DNA of 64,000 nt from Paraglaciecola hydrolytica (GCF_001565895.1 NZ_LSNE01000020.1:69772-133771); one strand, 5' to 3'. Positions 28,622 to 38,413 are shown, counted from the first letter of the stretch. The notes: generated from the letters alone by a model not told the origin. Translations and numbers: made by a program.

Positions 28622-31330
28622 ATGAGCAAACACAAGCAGTTTAAAAAAACATCACTATGCATTGCGATTAGCAGTTTACTAGTCGGGTTAAGTAGTATGA
28701 GTCTGCATGCACAAGAGGCTAAAACTAAAGTAGCTGATGCGGACGTAGAGGTTATACAAGTCGTCGCCCGAGGTTTTGCTGATAGCTTATCATTAGCATT
28801 AAATACTAAACGTCAATCTTCTGGCTCCGTTGATATCATCATGGCCGAAGATATTGCTGACTTTCCCGATCAAAACTTAGCGGATTCTTTACAACGTATT
28901 CCAGGTGTTGCAATTAGCCGCAGCAACGGTGAAGGCAGTACTATTACTGTCCGCGGTTTAAACTCTGATTTCACGCGTACACATTTAAACGGCATGCAAA
29001 CCCAGTCTATCGTTGGTGGTACAAGCTCACGTACTTTCCAATTTAATACTTTTGCCTCAGAACTTTTTAATCGTTTAGAAGTTCGCAAAACAACCAATGC
29101 AGCGATGGATGAAGGCTCATTAGGTGCAACAGTGTCTTTGTTTACGGCCCGTCCCTTTGATTATAAAGAAGATGTGGTTGCCTTTAATGCACAAGGAGCT
29201 TACAGCAGTGAATCAGGTGATACCACACCTCGAGTTTCAGGCGTAGTCAGCTGGACGAACGACGATGACACATTCGGTGCTGTTTTTTCCGCTGCTTACT
29301 CAGAAAGAAGCGTGTATGGCTCAGCGCCAAACACGGGGCGTTGGGAAGATGATGTTTTAAATTTCTGTACAGCCTGTGAAAACAGTGATCCAGCTAATCA
29401 ACCACCAGCTGGTTATTGGCATCCGCGCTTTCCTCGTTACGTATTTGGTGATGCTAATTTAGAGCGCACAGGATTAACCTCTAGCTTCCAATGGTTACCC
29501 ACTGACAGCACACAACTGACACTAGATATATTGTATTCAAAAAATACCGGTGATACTTATGGCCCTGCGCTAACGCCCATCAGTTTGGCACGTACTGGTG
29601 ATACCGGCCTTCAACAATCTGATTGGGTTAGTTTAGATGTAGTTGATGCAGCTGATTCTGTGATTATTGGTGCTATGGGGGATGTGGATGTTCGTTCTGA
29701 GTATGTGCAAACTGCAGACGACGGCGATTTTAATCAAGTAACCTTACATTTAGAACAAGACATTACTGATGATTTTAGCATGAAGGTGTTGGTTGGTCGT
29801 TCTAAATCAACTGGCCACAATAATTACGAGAGCCTGATATACGAACACTTTAGCGATAATGACAATCGTAAAAATGTGACCTATGCCGATAATAGTTCTA
29901 CCGTAGGTTGGGATTTTAGCGATATGTTAAACCCTTCAACAAGTTACAGTTTTGATGTGAAAAACCCAGCGAACTGGGAGGTATCAGAACTGCGTAATGA
30001 TGTTACCGATTCTGAATCAGAAACCAGAACGGCTAAAGTAGATTTTGACTACATATTAACGGAAGAGTTGACCTTAGCTGTAGGTTACGCTGACGAATTG
30101 TACAGCATGGATACGACCAGACAACAACGTAACAACCCATACAACATTGATAATGCATGTGGTGTTTCTCCTGTTGTGACTGCCGCAGATGGTTCAGTAG
30201 AAACATTTAAAGGAACCGATACCTTCTTCCTTCCTGACCATGCAGCCTATGTCAAAGTTAGGGATGCAGGCTGTTTTGAGTTTTATAATGTTGACGGCAG
30301 TATTCGAGATGCGCAAGAAAATAGCGCTTCTTATTACTTGCAGGCTAAATTTAATGCTGAAATGGGCGATATGATTTTACGTGGTGATGCCGGTGTACGC
30401 CGTGTGAATACTGACTTAGATACCACAGGTATTATCGCTGGCGAAAAAGTAACGGTTAAACATGACTATTCAAACACCTTACCCTCAATCAATTTAGCGC
30501 TAGAAGCGACAAATGACTTAGTCTTGAGAGCCAGTTGGGCCAAAGTAATGTCACGTCCTACACTAGGAAGTATCACTCCAGCGGGTAGTATCACCACCTT
30601 TGGCGAGCCAAAAGTGACGTCTGGTAACCCTTTCTTAGCACCTTTTAAAGCGGATACGACTGACTTATCAGTAGAGTGGTATTTTGCTGAAAGTGCGATG
30701 TTATCAGTTGCCTACTTCAAAAAAGATATCGAATCTTTCCCTGAAACCATTACCACTGTAAGAAATTGGCAAGACCTCGGTCTTGATGACTCTTTACTAG
30801 GCGCACAAGTAGAAGACTTGAAGAATGCCGATTTTGAAGTAAGACGTTTAGAAGATGGTGCCGGTGGTGATTTGGATGGTTTTGAAATTCAATATCAACA
30901 ACCATTAACCTTTTTGCCAGGTCCAGAGTGGATGCAAAAGTTTGGTATCTTGGCAAACGTAACTTTGGTTGACTCTGAAATTACTTATGGTGGTAATCGC
31001 AAAGGACCATTAACTGGCCAAGCAGACAAATCGGCTAACCTTACGCTTTATTGGGAAGATGACGTAATAAGTGCACGTATTTCGGCGGCATACCGCGGTG
31101 AATACTATAGTGACTTAGGTTCATCCGACCAAGAAAAATGGCGCACCATTGACCCAACAACTAACATTGATATTTCTGTTAGTTATCAGGTTAATGAAAA
31201 CCTTAAGTTAAGCTTTGAGGCAATTAACATCACTGATGAGTGGGAAGTCCAGTGGATGCAGGGTCGATTAATTGATGTTGGTAATACTCAAGGTACAACT
31301 TATCAATTTGGTGCTAGCTACAGGCTGTAA
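28622..31330 (+). CDS. TonB-dependent outer-membrane receptor (oligosaccharide uptake)
   Basis: This 902-aa protein has a signal peptide ending near LHAQE (residues 28-32). The plug domain begins around VIQVVARGFADSL and contains FPDQNLADSLQRIPGVAISR and TVRGLNSDFTRTHLNG, wording typical of the Xanthomonas/Caulobacter-type polysaccharide receptors (TIGR01782-like). A 22-strand barrel follows, ending in the aromatic-rich YQFGASYRL. No N-terminal transducer extension is present, so it is not an anti-sigma-coupled receptor. It would import pectic oligosaccharides generated by the lyases encoded on both sides. Expression is probably controlled from the palindrome at 28458-28473. Confidence 0.92.
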   Translation: MSKHKQFKKTSLCIAISSLLVGLSSMSLHAQEAKTKVADADVEVIQVVARGFADSLSLALNTKRQSSGSVDIIMAEDIADFPDQNLADSLQRIPGVAISRSNGEGSTITVRGLNSDFTRTHLNGMQTQSIVGGTSSRTFQFNTFASELFNRLEVRKTTNAAMDEGSLGATVSLFTARPFDYKEDVVAFNAQGAYSSESGDTTPRVSGVVSWTNDDDTFGAVFSAAYSERSVYGSAPNTGRWEDDVLNFCTACENSDPANQPPAGYWHPRFPRYVFGDANLERTGLTSSFQWLPTDSTQLTLDILYSKNTGDTYGPALTPISLARTGDTGLQQSDWVSLDVVDAADSVIIGAMGDVDVRSEYVQTADDGDFNQVTLHLEQDITDDFSMKVLVGRSKSTGHNNYESLIYEHFSDNDNRKNVTYADNSSTVGWDFSDMLNPSTSYSFDVKNPANWEVSELRNDVTDSESETRTAKVDFDYILTEELTLAVGYADELYSMDTTRQQRNNPYNIDNACGVSPVVTAADGSVETFKGTDTFFLPDHAAYVKVRDAGCFEFYNVDGSIRDAQENSASYYLQAKFNAEMGDMILRGDAGVRRVNTDLDTTGIIAGEKVTVKHDYSNTLPSINLALEATNDLVLRASWAKVMSRPTLGSITPAGSITTFGEPKVTSGNPFLAPFKADTTDLSVEWYFAESAMLSVAYFKKDIESFPETITTVRNWQDLGLDDSLLGAQVEDLKNADFEVRRLEDGAGGDLDGFEIQYQQPLTFLPGPEWMQKFGILANVTLVDSEITYGGNRKGPLTGQADKSANLTLYWEDDVISARISAAYRGEYYSDLGSSDQEKWRTIDPTTNIDISVSYQVNENLKLSFEAINITDEWEVQWMQGRLIDVGNTQGTTYQFGASYRL

Positions 31331-31358
31331 GTCTGCCTAGATGTATTAGTTAAAACTT

Positions 31359-31386
31359 GAAACCCGGTCTAGTAGCCGGGTTTTTA
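31359..31386 (+). terminator. Intrinsic terminator after TonB receptor
   Basis: AAACCCGG and CCGGGTTT form a GC-rich stem around an 8-nt loop, followed by a T-run. It lies about 30 bp after the receptor stop codon, so the next gene needs read-through or its own promoter. Confidence 0.85.
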
Positions 31387-31438
31387 TTCTCTATTTTTTC
31401 TCTGTATAACTAAAACCACGTTTTCAAGAGGTTAAATC

Positions 31439-33040
31439 TTGCTAAAAATTAACTGTCGACGTCGCAAGGTTATTATGTCAGTCATTTTCTTACTGACTCA
31501 AAAAGCAATCGCTGCCCAGCCAGTAAAAGAACAATCAGTCATTGATACGATGAGACGTGCCACGAGTTTTATGACCGAGACGGTCAGTTACCAAGGTGGT
31601 TATGTTTGGTCTTACTTACCCGATTTTTCAAGGCGTTGGGGAGAGATGGAAGCCAAACCCACTATGGTTTGGGTGCAACCACCAGGTACGGCAACCATGG
31701 GGCACCTTTATTTGGATGCCTATCATGTCACCCAAGATGAATTTTATTATCAAGCAGCTCAACAGGTTGCATCTGCTTTGATTAAAGGTCAGCACCCTAG
31801 TGGTGGCTGGAACTATATGTTTGATTTGGCTGGCGAAGAATCATTAAAACAGTGGTACCAAACCATTGGTAGCAACGGTTGGCGGCTGGAAGAGTTTCAT
31901 CATTATTATGGAAATGCGACTTTTGATGATGCTGGTACCTACGACGCATCAGTATTTTTACTGCGTTTATACCTAGAAAAAAACGATCAGCAATACAAAA
32001 CCCCATTATATAAAGCGATAGATTTTGTACTTGATAGTCAATATGAGATTGGCGGCTGGCCGCAGCGTTATCCGCCGATGCCAGAGCATTCAGTTAAAGG
32101 TCAGCCTGACTATTCCCGTGATATTACTTTTAATGATGATGTTGCCATCAATAATATGCAGTTTCTGCAGTACTGTTTACAGTCGTTAGACGATCCGTCG
32201 TTAAAAAAACGACTAACATCAGCGATTCATCAAGGGATGGACGCCTTTGTTAAATTGAAGCTGCCGGCTCCTCAGCCTGGCTGGGCTTTGCAGTATTCCC
32301 ACGACCTAAAACCAGCGTCGGCGAGAAGTTATGAGCCCTTATCGATTTCAGTGGGAGCTACGGTCAATAACCTAAAGTCTCTCATGCAATTTTATCATCT
32401 TACCGGTGATAACAAATATCTGGCGGGCATCGCAGCGACAATTGACTGGCTTGATGCACTGCGATTACCAGCAGAACTTATCCGTGATGGCAGAACCCAT
32501 CCCCGTATGGTTGAGATAGGTACAGGCAAAACCTTGTTTCTGCACCGCCGGGGATCGAATGTTAACAATGGTGAATATTTCATTGATTACGACCCTGCTT
32601 TTCAAGTAGCTCATTACCCTTCAATTGGCCGTGTTAATGTTGATGAGTTACGTCAACAATATCTTGCTACGTTGGACAAGCCAATTATTCCGCCAACAAC
32701 TCAACCTAGGTTATTACTCGATAATTTACCTGCTCTACCACGTTTTTTTGTATTAAACGAATTTACCGGCAGCAAACAAAGTATCGACGCCATTGTCTCC
32801 TCGCTTAATAGCCAAGGTTTTTGGCCATCAAAATTAGATTTTACTACCAACCCTTATATTGGTCCGGCTAATTTAGAAGTGGTATCCGGTGACTACCGTA
32901 CCACTTTTGTCGGTGATAAATATGATACGTCACCTTATCCTAGTGAGGAATCGGTCATTGTAATTACACTCAAAGAATACCTGAAAAACATGGTGACTTT
33001 ACTTAACTATCTGGAGCAAAAAAATGTACCAAAGCATTAA
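31439..33040 (+). CDS. Pectate lyase family 10 (PL10)
   Basis: The TTG start at 31439 follows AAGAGG and gives a signal peptide (positively charged n-region CRRRK, cleavage near AIAAQ); an ATG at 31475 is an alternative. It is 533 aa. The (alpha/alpha)-toroid catalytic domain has PL10 landmarks DDAGTYDASVFLL, GGWPQRYPP, TFNDDVAINNMQFL (acidic calcium/substrate residues) and RDGRTHPRMVEIGTGK. It is longer than minimal PL10 (about 330 aa) because of an extra C-terminal ~120 residues. It cleaves polygalacturonate by beta-elimination. The next gene overlaps its end by 17 bp. Confidence 0.88.
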   Translation: MLKINCRRRKVIMSVIFLLTQKAIAAQPVKEQSVIDTMRRATSFMTETVSYQGGYVWSYLPDFSRRWGEMEAKPTMVWVQPPGTATMGHLYLDAYHVTQDEFYYQAAQQVASALIKGQHPSGGWNYMFDLAGEESLKQWYQTIGSNGWRLEEFHHYYGNATFDDAGTYDASVFLLRLYLEKNDQQYKTPLYKAIDFVLDSQYEIGGWPQRYPPMPEHSVKGQPDYSRDITFNDDVAINNMQFLQYCLQSLDDPSLKKRLTSAIHQGMDAFVKLKLPAPQPGWALQYSHDLKPASARSYEPLSISVGATVNNLKSLMQFYHLTGDNKYLAGIAATIDWLDALRLPAELIRDGRTHPRMVEIGTGKTLFLHRRGSNVNNGEYFIDYDPAFQVAHYPSIGRVNVDELRQQYLATLDKPIIPPTTQPRLLLDNLPALPRFFVLNEFTGSKQSIDAIVSSLNSQGFWPSKLDFTTNPYIGPANLEVVSGDYRTTFVGDKYDTSPYPSEESVIVITLKEYLKNMVTLLNYLEQKNVPKH

Positions 33041-33713
33041 AACCTGTTGTTGGGTCATCTGTTTATTCTGCTCTTTTAGCATTATCGCCGATGAAAGCCA
33101 GACGTGGATGTTGGATAATTTAAGCAACATTGGTGGGCATGGTTTACATATTGAAGGGCAGCCAAAAGTTGTCGGTTCACAAGATAAATTGAGTCTTCTT
33201 TTTGACGGAAATCAGGATCGTATTCAAATTGCCGGTAACCTAGTTGCAGGCATGCAAAGTTTTACCTTGGAGTTACTGGTTAAACCTTACGCGCCAACAC
33301 CAAACGGGCGAGAACCAAGAATAATCCATATAGAAGATCCGAATAATTCTCAACATCGGATTACCCTCGAAATGCGTTTCACTAAGCAAAACCAATGGTA
33401 TCTGGATGCATTTCTAATGGATGGTGACTCTCGTTTTACGTTGATAGATTCAAACCTAACCCACCCGATAAATCAATGGGTAAATATCGCCATGACTTAC
33501 CATAACGGCGAGTTTAACTCGTATGTGAATGGGCAAAAGGAACTTTCGACGAATATGCAATTTTCACCTATGCCAGAAACCGCATTAACCTCCATTGGAG
33601 CCAGAATGAATAAAGTGCATTATCTGCACGGAGAGCTCAAACAATTACGAGCTAATAATCGAGTCTTATCTGCCCATGAAATGATATCGGTAAAGCATCT
33701 CAATGAAAATTAA
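33024..33713 (+). CDS. Secreted LamG/concanavalin-A-like lectin domain protein
   Basis: This 229-aa protein has a signal peptide (residues 1-22, FSIIADE). A single jelly-roll domain shows LamG-type landmarks LSLLFDGNQDRIQI, FTLELLVKP, WVNIAMTYHNGEFNSYVNGQ and SIGARMNKVHYLHGELKQLR. No catalytic residues are recognisable, so it likely binds polysaccharide. Its start lies inside the end of the PL10 gene, so it is translated with the lyase and probably assists it at the substrate. The ligand is unknown. Confidence 0.8.
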   Translation: MYQSIKTCCWVICLFCSFSIIADESQTWMLDNLSNIGGHGLHIEGQPKVVGSQDKLSLLFDGNQDRIQIAGNLVAGMQSFTLELLVKPYAPTPNGREPRIIHIEDPNNSQHRITLEMRFTKQNQWYLDAFLMDGDSRFTLIDSNLTHPINQWVNIAMTYHNGEFNSYVNGQKELSTNMQFSPMPETALTSIGARMNKVHYLHGELKQLRANNRVLSAHEMISVKHLNEN

Positions 33714-34013
33714 CCTCCATACATAAAGAGTCCAAACGTTAGAAATAACCTTATTACTGGCGAGTCACAGTAGGGCACAAATAACGGTGTCCAACGATTA
33801 GCTATAACCGAAGATTTTTACGCCACTGGACAAATATAGAAAACAAAATATTTCACATAAATATAACTATGTAGTTACTTTTGTTGTTTTTATGATTTAA
33901 ACTCCTGTTTAGTAATTTATTCGTATTGGCAAAATTGATTTTATTGAGCTCAATAATAAATTTATTTTCAAAAAGCGGGCAATCGCTCTCTTGATTTTTG
34001 ATGAGGATCCACA
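33714..34013. other. 300-bp intergenic region before the apiosidase gene
   Basis: This A+T-rich spacer probably contains the apiosidase promoter. I see no terminator hairpin, clear palindrome or coding frame. A GAGG ribosome site lies just before 34014. Confidence 0.5.
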
Positions 34014-35480
34014 ATGAAAAAACGCATATTAACTTTACTTTGTATGTTGATTGTCTACCCGCTGAGTTCAATTGCAGCATCTCCGTGGCAAGAGCATGGC
34101 AAACTCGAAGTTGCTAAAAATGGCCACTACATTCAACATCAGGATGGCACGCCTTTTTTGTGGATTGGTGACACGGGTTGGGCGATGTTTCAGCAGCTAA
34201 GCCGAGAAGAAGTCGATCAATATTTAGATCATCGGCAAAAATTGGGATTCAATGTAATCCAAGCAGTTGCCCATTGGTCACCCCATGGTGGTGGAATACC
34301 ACGTAGCCCTAACAATGCGCCTAATTTTTATGGTCATAGCCCATTCTCTGGTAGTGAGCATGATCCAAATACTGGCGAGCCTTTGGTAGTCAAAGGGGGG
34401 AGCCCTGAGTCTCCCAATGATTATTGGGACAATGCTGATTATGTGGTTAATGCGGTAAAAAAACGCAATATGTACTTAGCCATGTTACCGACGTGGGGAA
34501 GTGAGTTAATCACTGGTTCTAACGAATTTACTGAACAAGAAGCTAAATCCTTTGGTGAATTTCTAGGTAAACGTTATAAAAACGAACCAAATATCATTTG
34601 GGTTTTGGGTGGCGATACTAAAGCGCAATTTTCTGCTTACGATAAAAATCAAAACTTTTCTGCCTACGATCATCGCGCCATTTATCGAGCTATGGCCGAA
34701 GGATTAGCACGTGGTGTGACAGGTAAAAAAGTTGCATGGAACAAAGCCAACCCTGCGTGGGATGAACTTTTTATGACCTATCACCCAAATGGTGATGCAC
34801 CCTATGGGTCATCGCAATGGTTTCATAATGATGCGTGGTTAGATGTTAATGGCGTTGAAGTCTGGAAAGAAGTTAATCATGTCTACCGCACCATGTTAGA
34901 TGATTATCAACGCTCTGATCCTATTAAACCTTCTTTGTTTTTAGAAGGCTCTTATGAATACGGAACCTATCGTCATGAATGTGGTTGGGTGACCCCTGTT
35001 AGAGTGCGTCGTCAAATTTATCAAACGTATTTTGCCGGTGGGGCAGGTCATACCTACGGGGCTGGACCCATCTGGGCGATGCGCGGTGATGATGGTGATT
35101 ACAACTGTGGTTACACTTGGCAACAAGCCTTGGATTTTCCAGCGGCTAAGCAATTTTCCGTCGTAGCAAAAAACTTTTTACAAGAGCATAGTTGGTTTGA
35201 ATGGGTGCCGAACGGTAATGTTATTAGTGCTACAGGTGAAAACGAAAGCTTAAAAACGGCCGTCACCACCGCGTCTGGCGACATGGCATTAGTGTACTTT
35301 GCCAATAATTCACATACTCAAGTAAACAATATATTGGACACACCGGCGAAAGCTTATTGGTTTTCGCCCAGCAACGGTTCTATAGAGACCCTAACGGATT
35401 TCACCCAAGGCGAATCCCGTGTTATGGCACCGCCCGCAAAATGGGAAGATGCCATTTTAGTGCTTATAAGTTCTAATTAG
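34014..35480 (+). CDS. GH140-type apiosidase (DUF4038 family)
   Basis: This 488-aa secreted protein has a signal peptide ending SSIAAS, residues 18-23. The DUF4038/apiosidase-like TIM barrel opens with HYIQHQDGTPFLWIGDTGWAMF (split) and has LGFNVIQAVAHW. Candidate catalytic acids are Asp201 in WVLGGDTKAQF and Glu311 in LFLEGSYEYG, an Asp/Glu pair in the same motifs as the characterised RG-II apiosidase family GH140. A beta-sandwich C-terminal domain follows. It removes D-apiose from galacturonan backbones and so could feed the apiose-type operon at 1-10643. This is the strongest single clue to the locus substrate. Confidence 0.87.
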   Translation: MKKRILTLLCMLIVYPLSSIAASPWQEHGKLEVAKNGHYIQHQDGTPFLWIGDTGWAMFQQLSREEVDQYLDHRQKLGFNVIQAVAHWSPHGGGIPRSPNNAPNFYGHSPFSGSEHDPNTGEPLVVKGGSPESPNDYWDNADYVVNAVKKRNMYLAMLPTWGSELITGSNEFTEQEAKSFGEFLGKRYKNEPNIIWVLGGDTKAQFSAYDKNQNFSAYDHRAIYRAMAEGLARGVTGKKVAWNKANPAWDELFMTYHPNGDAPYGSSQWFHNDAWLDVNGVEVWKEVNHVYRTMLDDYQRSDPIKPSLFLEGSYEYGTYRHECGWVTPVRVRRQIYQTYFAGGAGHTYGAGPIWAMRGDDGDYNCGYTWQQALDFPAAKQFSVVAKNFLQEHSWFEWVPNGNVISATGENESLKTAVTTASGDMALVYFANNSHTQVNNILDTPAKAYWFSPSNGSIETLTDFTQGESRVMAPPAKWEDAILVLISSN

Positions 35481-35552
35481 CTGATAGCTGCGGAAGATAC
35501 TTTTAATATGCTAAACGTAACCAACTCTGTCATTTTTAGCCGGGGGGAATAT

Positions 35553-36443
35553 ATGATAAAGAGCTTAAAAAGCATGAGGATTGTGCGAATAGTCTATCTG
35601 TTTAGTGCAGTCATCATATCTGTCCCAGTATATTCGAAAACGCTCTCTTCAGGCTTTCATAGTAATGTTGAATATGGCAGCGCTAGCGGTGAAAAACTGC
35701 TTCTTGATGTTAACGTTCCTGAAGGGCAAGGAAAATTTCCAATTGCCATATACGTTCATGGTGGTGGTTGGACGGGAGGCGATAAAGCTAATCCTGATGA
35801 TGCACCAATACTTAACATGCTTACCACAGCTAAATATGTTTGGTTTTCACTTAACTACCGCCTTGCTCCTTTACATCGTTGGCCCGCAAGCCAGGATGAT
35901 GTGCAAACAGCTATCCGTTGGGTAAAGAAAAATGCAGCCCATTATAAAGGTGATTCCTCACGAATAGCGCTCATTGGTTATTCCGCCGGTGGTCAATTAG
36001 CGACATATGCGGCGATGGTTGTGGACGAAAGTATTAGCGTGCAGGCTGTTGTCGGTTTGGCTCCCCTTACCGATTTTGTTCAGGAATTACCTAAAAGAGG
36101 CAATATTCTTGGTAGGGCTCAGCGCGGTTTGCTAAATCGTCCGAAGGAGTTAACTGCAGAATCTCTCGGGATATTAAAAGCACTTTCGCCAATCAACTAC
36201 GTTCGACCTGGTCTAGCGCCATTTTTACTTGTTCACGGCGATGCCGATCAGTCGGTGCCTTACCAGCAATCACTTGCCATGCAGGCTAGACTAAAAGACA
36301 ATGGCGTCCATTGCGAACTGCTCACACTGCCTGACGCTCCTCATCGCTTAACGGAATGGACTCGATTCCTTCCGAACTATGAGGAGCAAATTGTTAGCTG
36401 GATGAATCAGGTGCTTAAATATCCTAAAGACACAAAATCTTAA
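35553..36443 (+). CDS. Secreted alpha/beta-hydrolase esterase
   Basis: The start at 35553 follows a strong GGGGGA ribosome site and gives a signal peptide ending near VPVYSK, 296 aa; the frame is open from 35508 but has no better site. It has the oxyanion motif HGGGW, nucleophile elbow GYSAGGQ, acid in HGDADQSVPY and His in PDAPHRLTEW, the order of the hormone-sensitive-lipase/BD-FAE-like esterases. In a pectin locus it would remove acetyl, methyl or feruloyl esters so that lyases and the apiosidase can act. The specificity is not readable from sequence. Confidence 0.83.
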   Translation: MIKSLKSMRIVRIVYLFSAVIISVPVYSKTLSSGFHSNVEYGSASGEKLLLDVNVPEGQGKFPIAIYVHGGGWTGGDKANPDDAPILNMLTTAKYVWFSLNYRLAPLHRWPASQDDVQTAIRWVKKNAAHYKGDSSRIALIGYSAGGQLATYAAMVVDESISVQAVVGLAPLTDFVQELPKRGNILGRAQRGLLNRPKELTAESLGILKALSPINYVRPGLAPFLLVHGDADQSVPYQQSLAMQARLKDNGVHCELLTLPDAPHRLTEWTRFLPNYEEQIVSWMNQVLKYPKDTKS

Positions 36444-36500
36444 CTGGAGTGGAGTTTAACTGGGCACAAACCATTCTAGTGCTGGAAATGCGGTTATTAA

Positions 36501-36657
36501 AATGCTCCTTGGCTTGTTGAGCCTACGGGACCATGGACATCATAGACTACTGTAAACACCCCTGTTGAATTAACAAAAGGCAGCAATGTCATTCGCCTAA
36601 GCGCAATTAGCAAAGAAGGTTTGGCCAATACTGACCACTTTAGCCTGAGCCCCCAGT
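36501..36657 (+). pseudogene. Remnant of a secreted carbohydrate-binding module (CBM6/CBM35-like)
   Basis: One frame reads PTGPWTS, a TAG stop at 36543-36545, then TTVNTPVELTKGSNVIRL, SAISKEGLANTDHFSL and a stop at 36655-36657. This matches the end of CBM6/35 beta-sandwich modules, where a Trp (TGG) normally occupies the position now TAG. No upstream coding portion survives. It is therefore the decayed tail of a lost polysaccharide-binding enzyme. Confidence 0.7.
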
Positions 36658-36950
36658 AATAATCTTAAAATATCTTGCCAACAAAATGCAGTGACTAGCG
36701 TCGCGCAAATTGTTGGCAAATAATAATTTTTGTCTTCGTTTTAGCAGCTAAAGCCAGTCATCAATATAGAGTTAACCTTCAGCGTCAGTGTGCTGGCAAG
36801 GTTGATGAATAAGCGTGTTACTGATCCCTGTGAGATTAGCGACGTTATTAGTGCTTTGATGATGTTCGGTTTAAACGCATTATTACGGACAGAGCGCTAT
36901 GCACCTTCTGCTAGACTGCAGAAGGTGCAATTAGCGTTATAAAATCGTGA
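36658..36950. other. 293-bp degenerate region with two inverted repeats
   Basis: It contains TTGCCAACAA / TTGTTGGCAA (36675-36684 and 36710-36719). It also has a perfect 11-bp stem GCACCTTCTGC / GCAGAAGGTGC with 6-nt loop (36901-36928), just downstream of the leftward lipoprotein gene. The second may stabilise or end that transcript, though no T-run follows. An open frame of 66 codons (36745-36942) has no recognisable product and no ribosome site. Confidence 0.5.
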
Positions 36951-37988
36951 TCACATACTAGGAGCAGCAGTAAACGGCTCAGCTAAACGTGCCTCAATTA
37001 AACTGTCGATTTGTGTGTGAGAACCTTTAGGTAAAAAGCCAAAAACACTGACAGCATCAGTACCAGTATAAGCACGTTTATCTTCATCGCGGCCAAAGCT
37101 AAAAATAACCATATTGTTACCTTGTCTCCAACCTTCATCGCCAGCGCTCTCAGGTCCCGCATCTTTTACAGCAATATATAATAGCTGTGTATCCTCAGGG
37201 TCACTGTCCACTAAATAAAAATAAGGAGAAGGAAAATCATTACCAAACTCGGGTTCTAGATAGCCTAATCCACCTTCTTTTACTTCTCGGTGAATACCAT
37301 CCTGAAGTACATAATAGTCTTTTTCAATAGAGGCTTCTTGCTCGCCGCCAATAGGCCCTTCAAACAGAAACGCATATTTGTCTTCAGCCTTTAATACTTT
37401 AATTGCCGCATGCGTTGGGAAGAAATGATATTCAAGTTCATACAAATCATTAAAGGAACGCATGATCAAGTGCTGCCCTTCAAGTCGTCCGTTAAACTCG
37501 ATAGTATTGCCCTGAGTATCAACCCAGCGAGTTTGCGCACCGCTTTTTCGTTGGGGATGATCAAAGTTTCCCTCACCAAAGTTTGGCCAGCCACGATATT
37601 CGTGTTTACCCCCAGTTGAAGGAGACAAGTTATAACCTTTATCGGCGTCATTTCCAATCCAGTCATTTCCGGCCTGATCAAAGGCGCTGCTAAAACCACT
37701 TTTTCCTTCTGTTTCACCATTTTCAAAGTACCAAGTCCCTCCCGCAGCGGCGATTTTCCAGCTCATATTGTCAAAGTGTTTAACCTTAGTAACCACTACT
37801 TTATTATTTGGAAAAGGCTTGTAAGGAGAGCCCGCCGCGAGCTCATATTGCGCTGCGTCGGTAGCAGAGTTTACTGGAGCAGTAGTATTATTCAGAGTTT
37901 GCTGGGACGGTGTGGACTTGTCGCCATTATCACATGCACTTAAGCCAAGAATGCTGACCAATGTTATTCCAATAATTGTTTTATTCAC
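36951..37988 (-). CDS. Uncharacterised lipoprotein in pectin locus
   Basis: This 345-aa protein has an N-terminal lipobox LSAC (Cys19), followed by a low-complexity Ser/Thr/Gln linker to about residue 50 and then a beta-rich domain with many aromatic residues (WKIAAAGGTWYFENGET, EYRGWPNFGEGNFDHP). I do not recognise the family. The aromatic/Gly-rich beta domain and its position beside pectinases suggest surface glycan binding or enzyme-associated function, but nothing catalytic is visible. It points leftward with its own upstream region (37989 onward) next to the element boundary. Confidence 0.6.
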   Translation of the reverse strand: MNKTIIGITLVSILGLSACDNGDKSTPSQQTLNNTTAPVNSATDAAQYELAAGSPYKPFPNNKVVVTKVKHFDNMSWKIAAAGGTWYFENGETEGKSGFSSAFDQAGNDWIGNDADKGYNLSPSTGGKHEYRGWPNFGEGNFDHPQRKSGAQTRWVDTQGNTIEFNGRLEGQHLIMRSFNDLYELEYHFFPTHAAIKVLKAEDKYAFLFEGPIGGEQEASIEKDYYVLQDGIHREVKEGGLGYLEPEFGNDFPSPYFYLVDSDPEDTQLLYIAVKDAGPESAGDEGWRQGNNMVIFSFGRDEDKRAYTGTDAVSVFGFLPKGSHTQIDSLIEARLAEPFTAAPSM

Positions 37989-38413
37989 ATCTACTCCAAA
38001 TCATGTTGTCTAAAAAATTTAGTGGTAGCGATATAAGCTCAGTATTTCTTGTTGAAATAGACTCACAATCGCTGTCAAATTTATTTACTTACGGGAATTA
38101 AAAAAGACATTTTTCAGCGTTCTCTGATTTGTTAGCGAGTTTTTTACTAAACAAAGTGAGTGACTAATTAGAAAATTATCGATTTGCGATTATATAGAAA
38201 GTAAAAAAACGGTATTTTTTTTGTTCTTATTTGCGTTGATAGAGGTATTTTAGTTAAAAGACAATGAAAGTAAACTGTATGTTAATTTTATGTGAGATTG
38301 ATCTTGCCTAGTGTCTAAAAAAGTCGGGTTGCTAGCCGTGTTGCTACAATTTTGCTACACAGAAATGATTTTAAGAGTTTTTATGTTTGGGTTTAGGCTT
38401 TAAAGCCATTTAA
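37989..38413. other. Chromosomal flank of the integration site
   Basis: This A+T-rich gap ends at the tRNA-derived repeat. At 38342-38366 lies TGCTACA-NN-TTTGCTACACAGAAAT, matching 23 of 25 bases at 56958-56982 in front of the second integrase gene. It contains two TGCTACA copies. No gene is visible. Confidence 0.55.

Noticed and set aside
36745-36942. 66-codon open frame between the CBM remnant and the lipoprotein gene
   Set aside because: No ATG near its start, no ribosome site, overlaps a hairpin and lies in decayed DNA; may be a gene fragment but cannot be identified.
38395-38407. GGCTTTAAAGCC palindrome as the tRNA terminator
   Set aside because: No T-run follows on the minus strand, so an intrinsic terminator is not supported.
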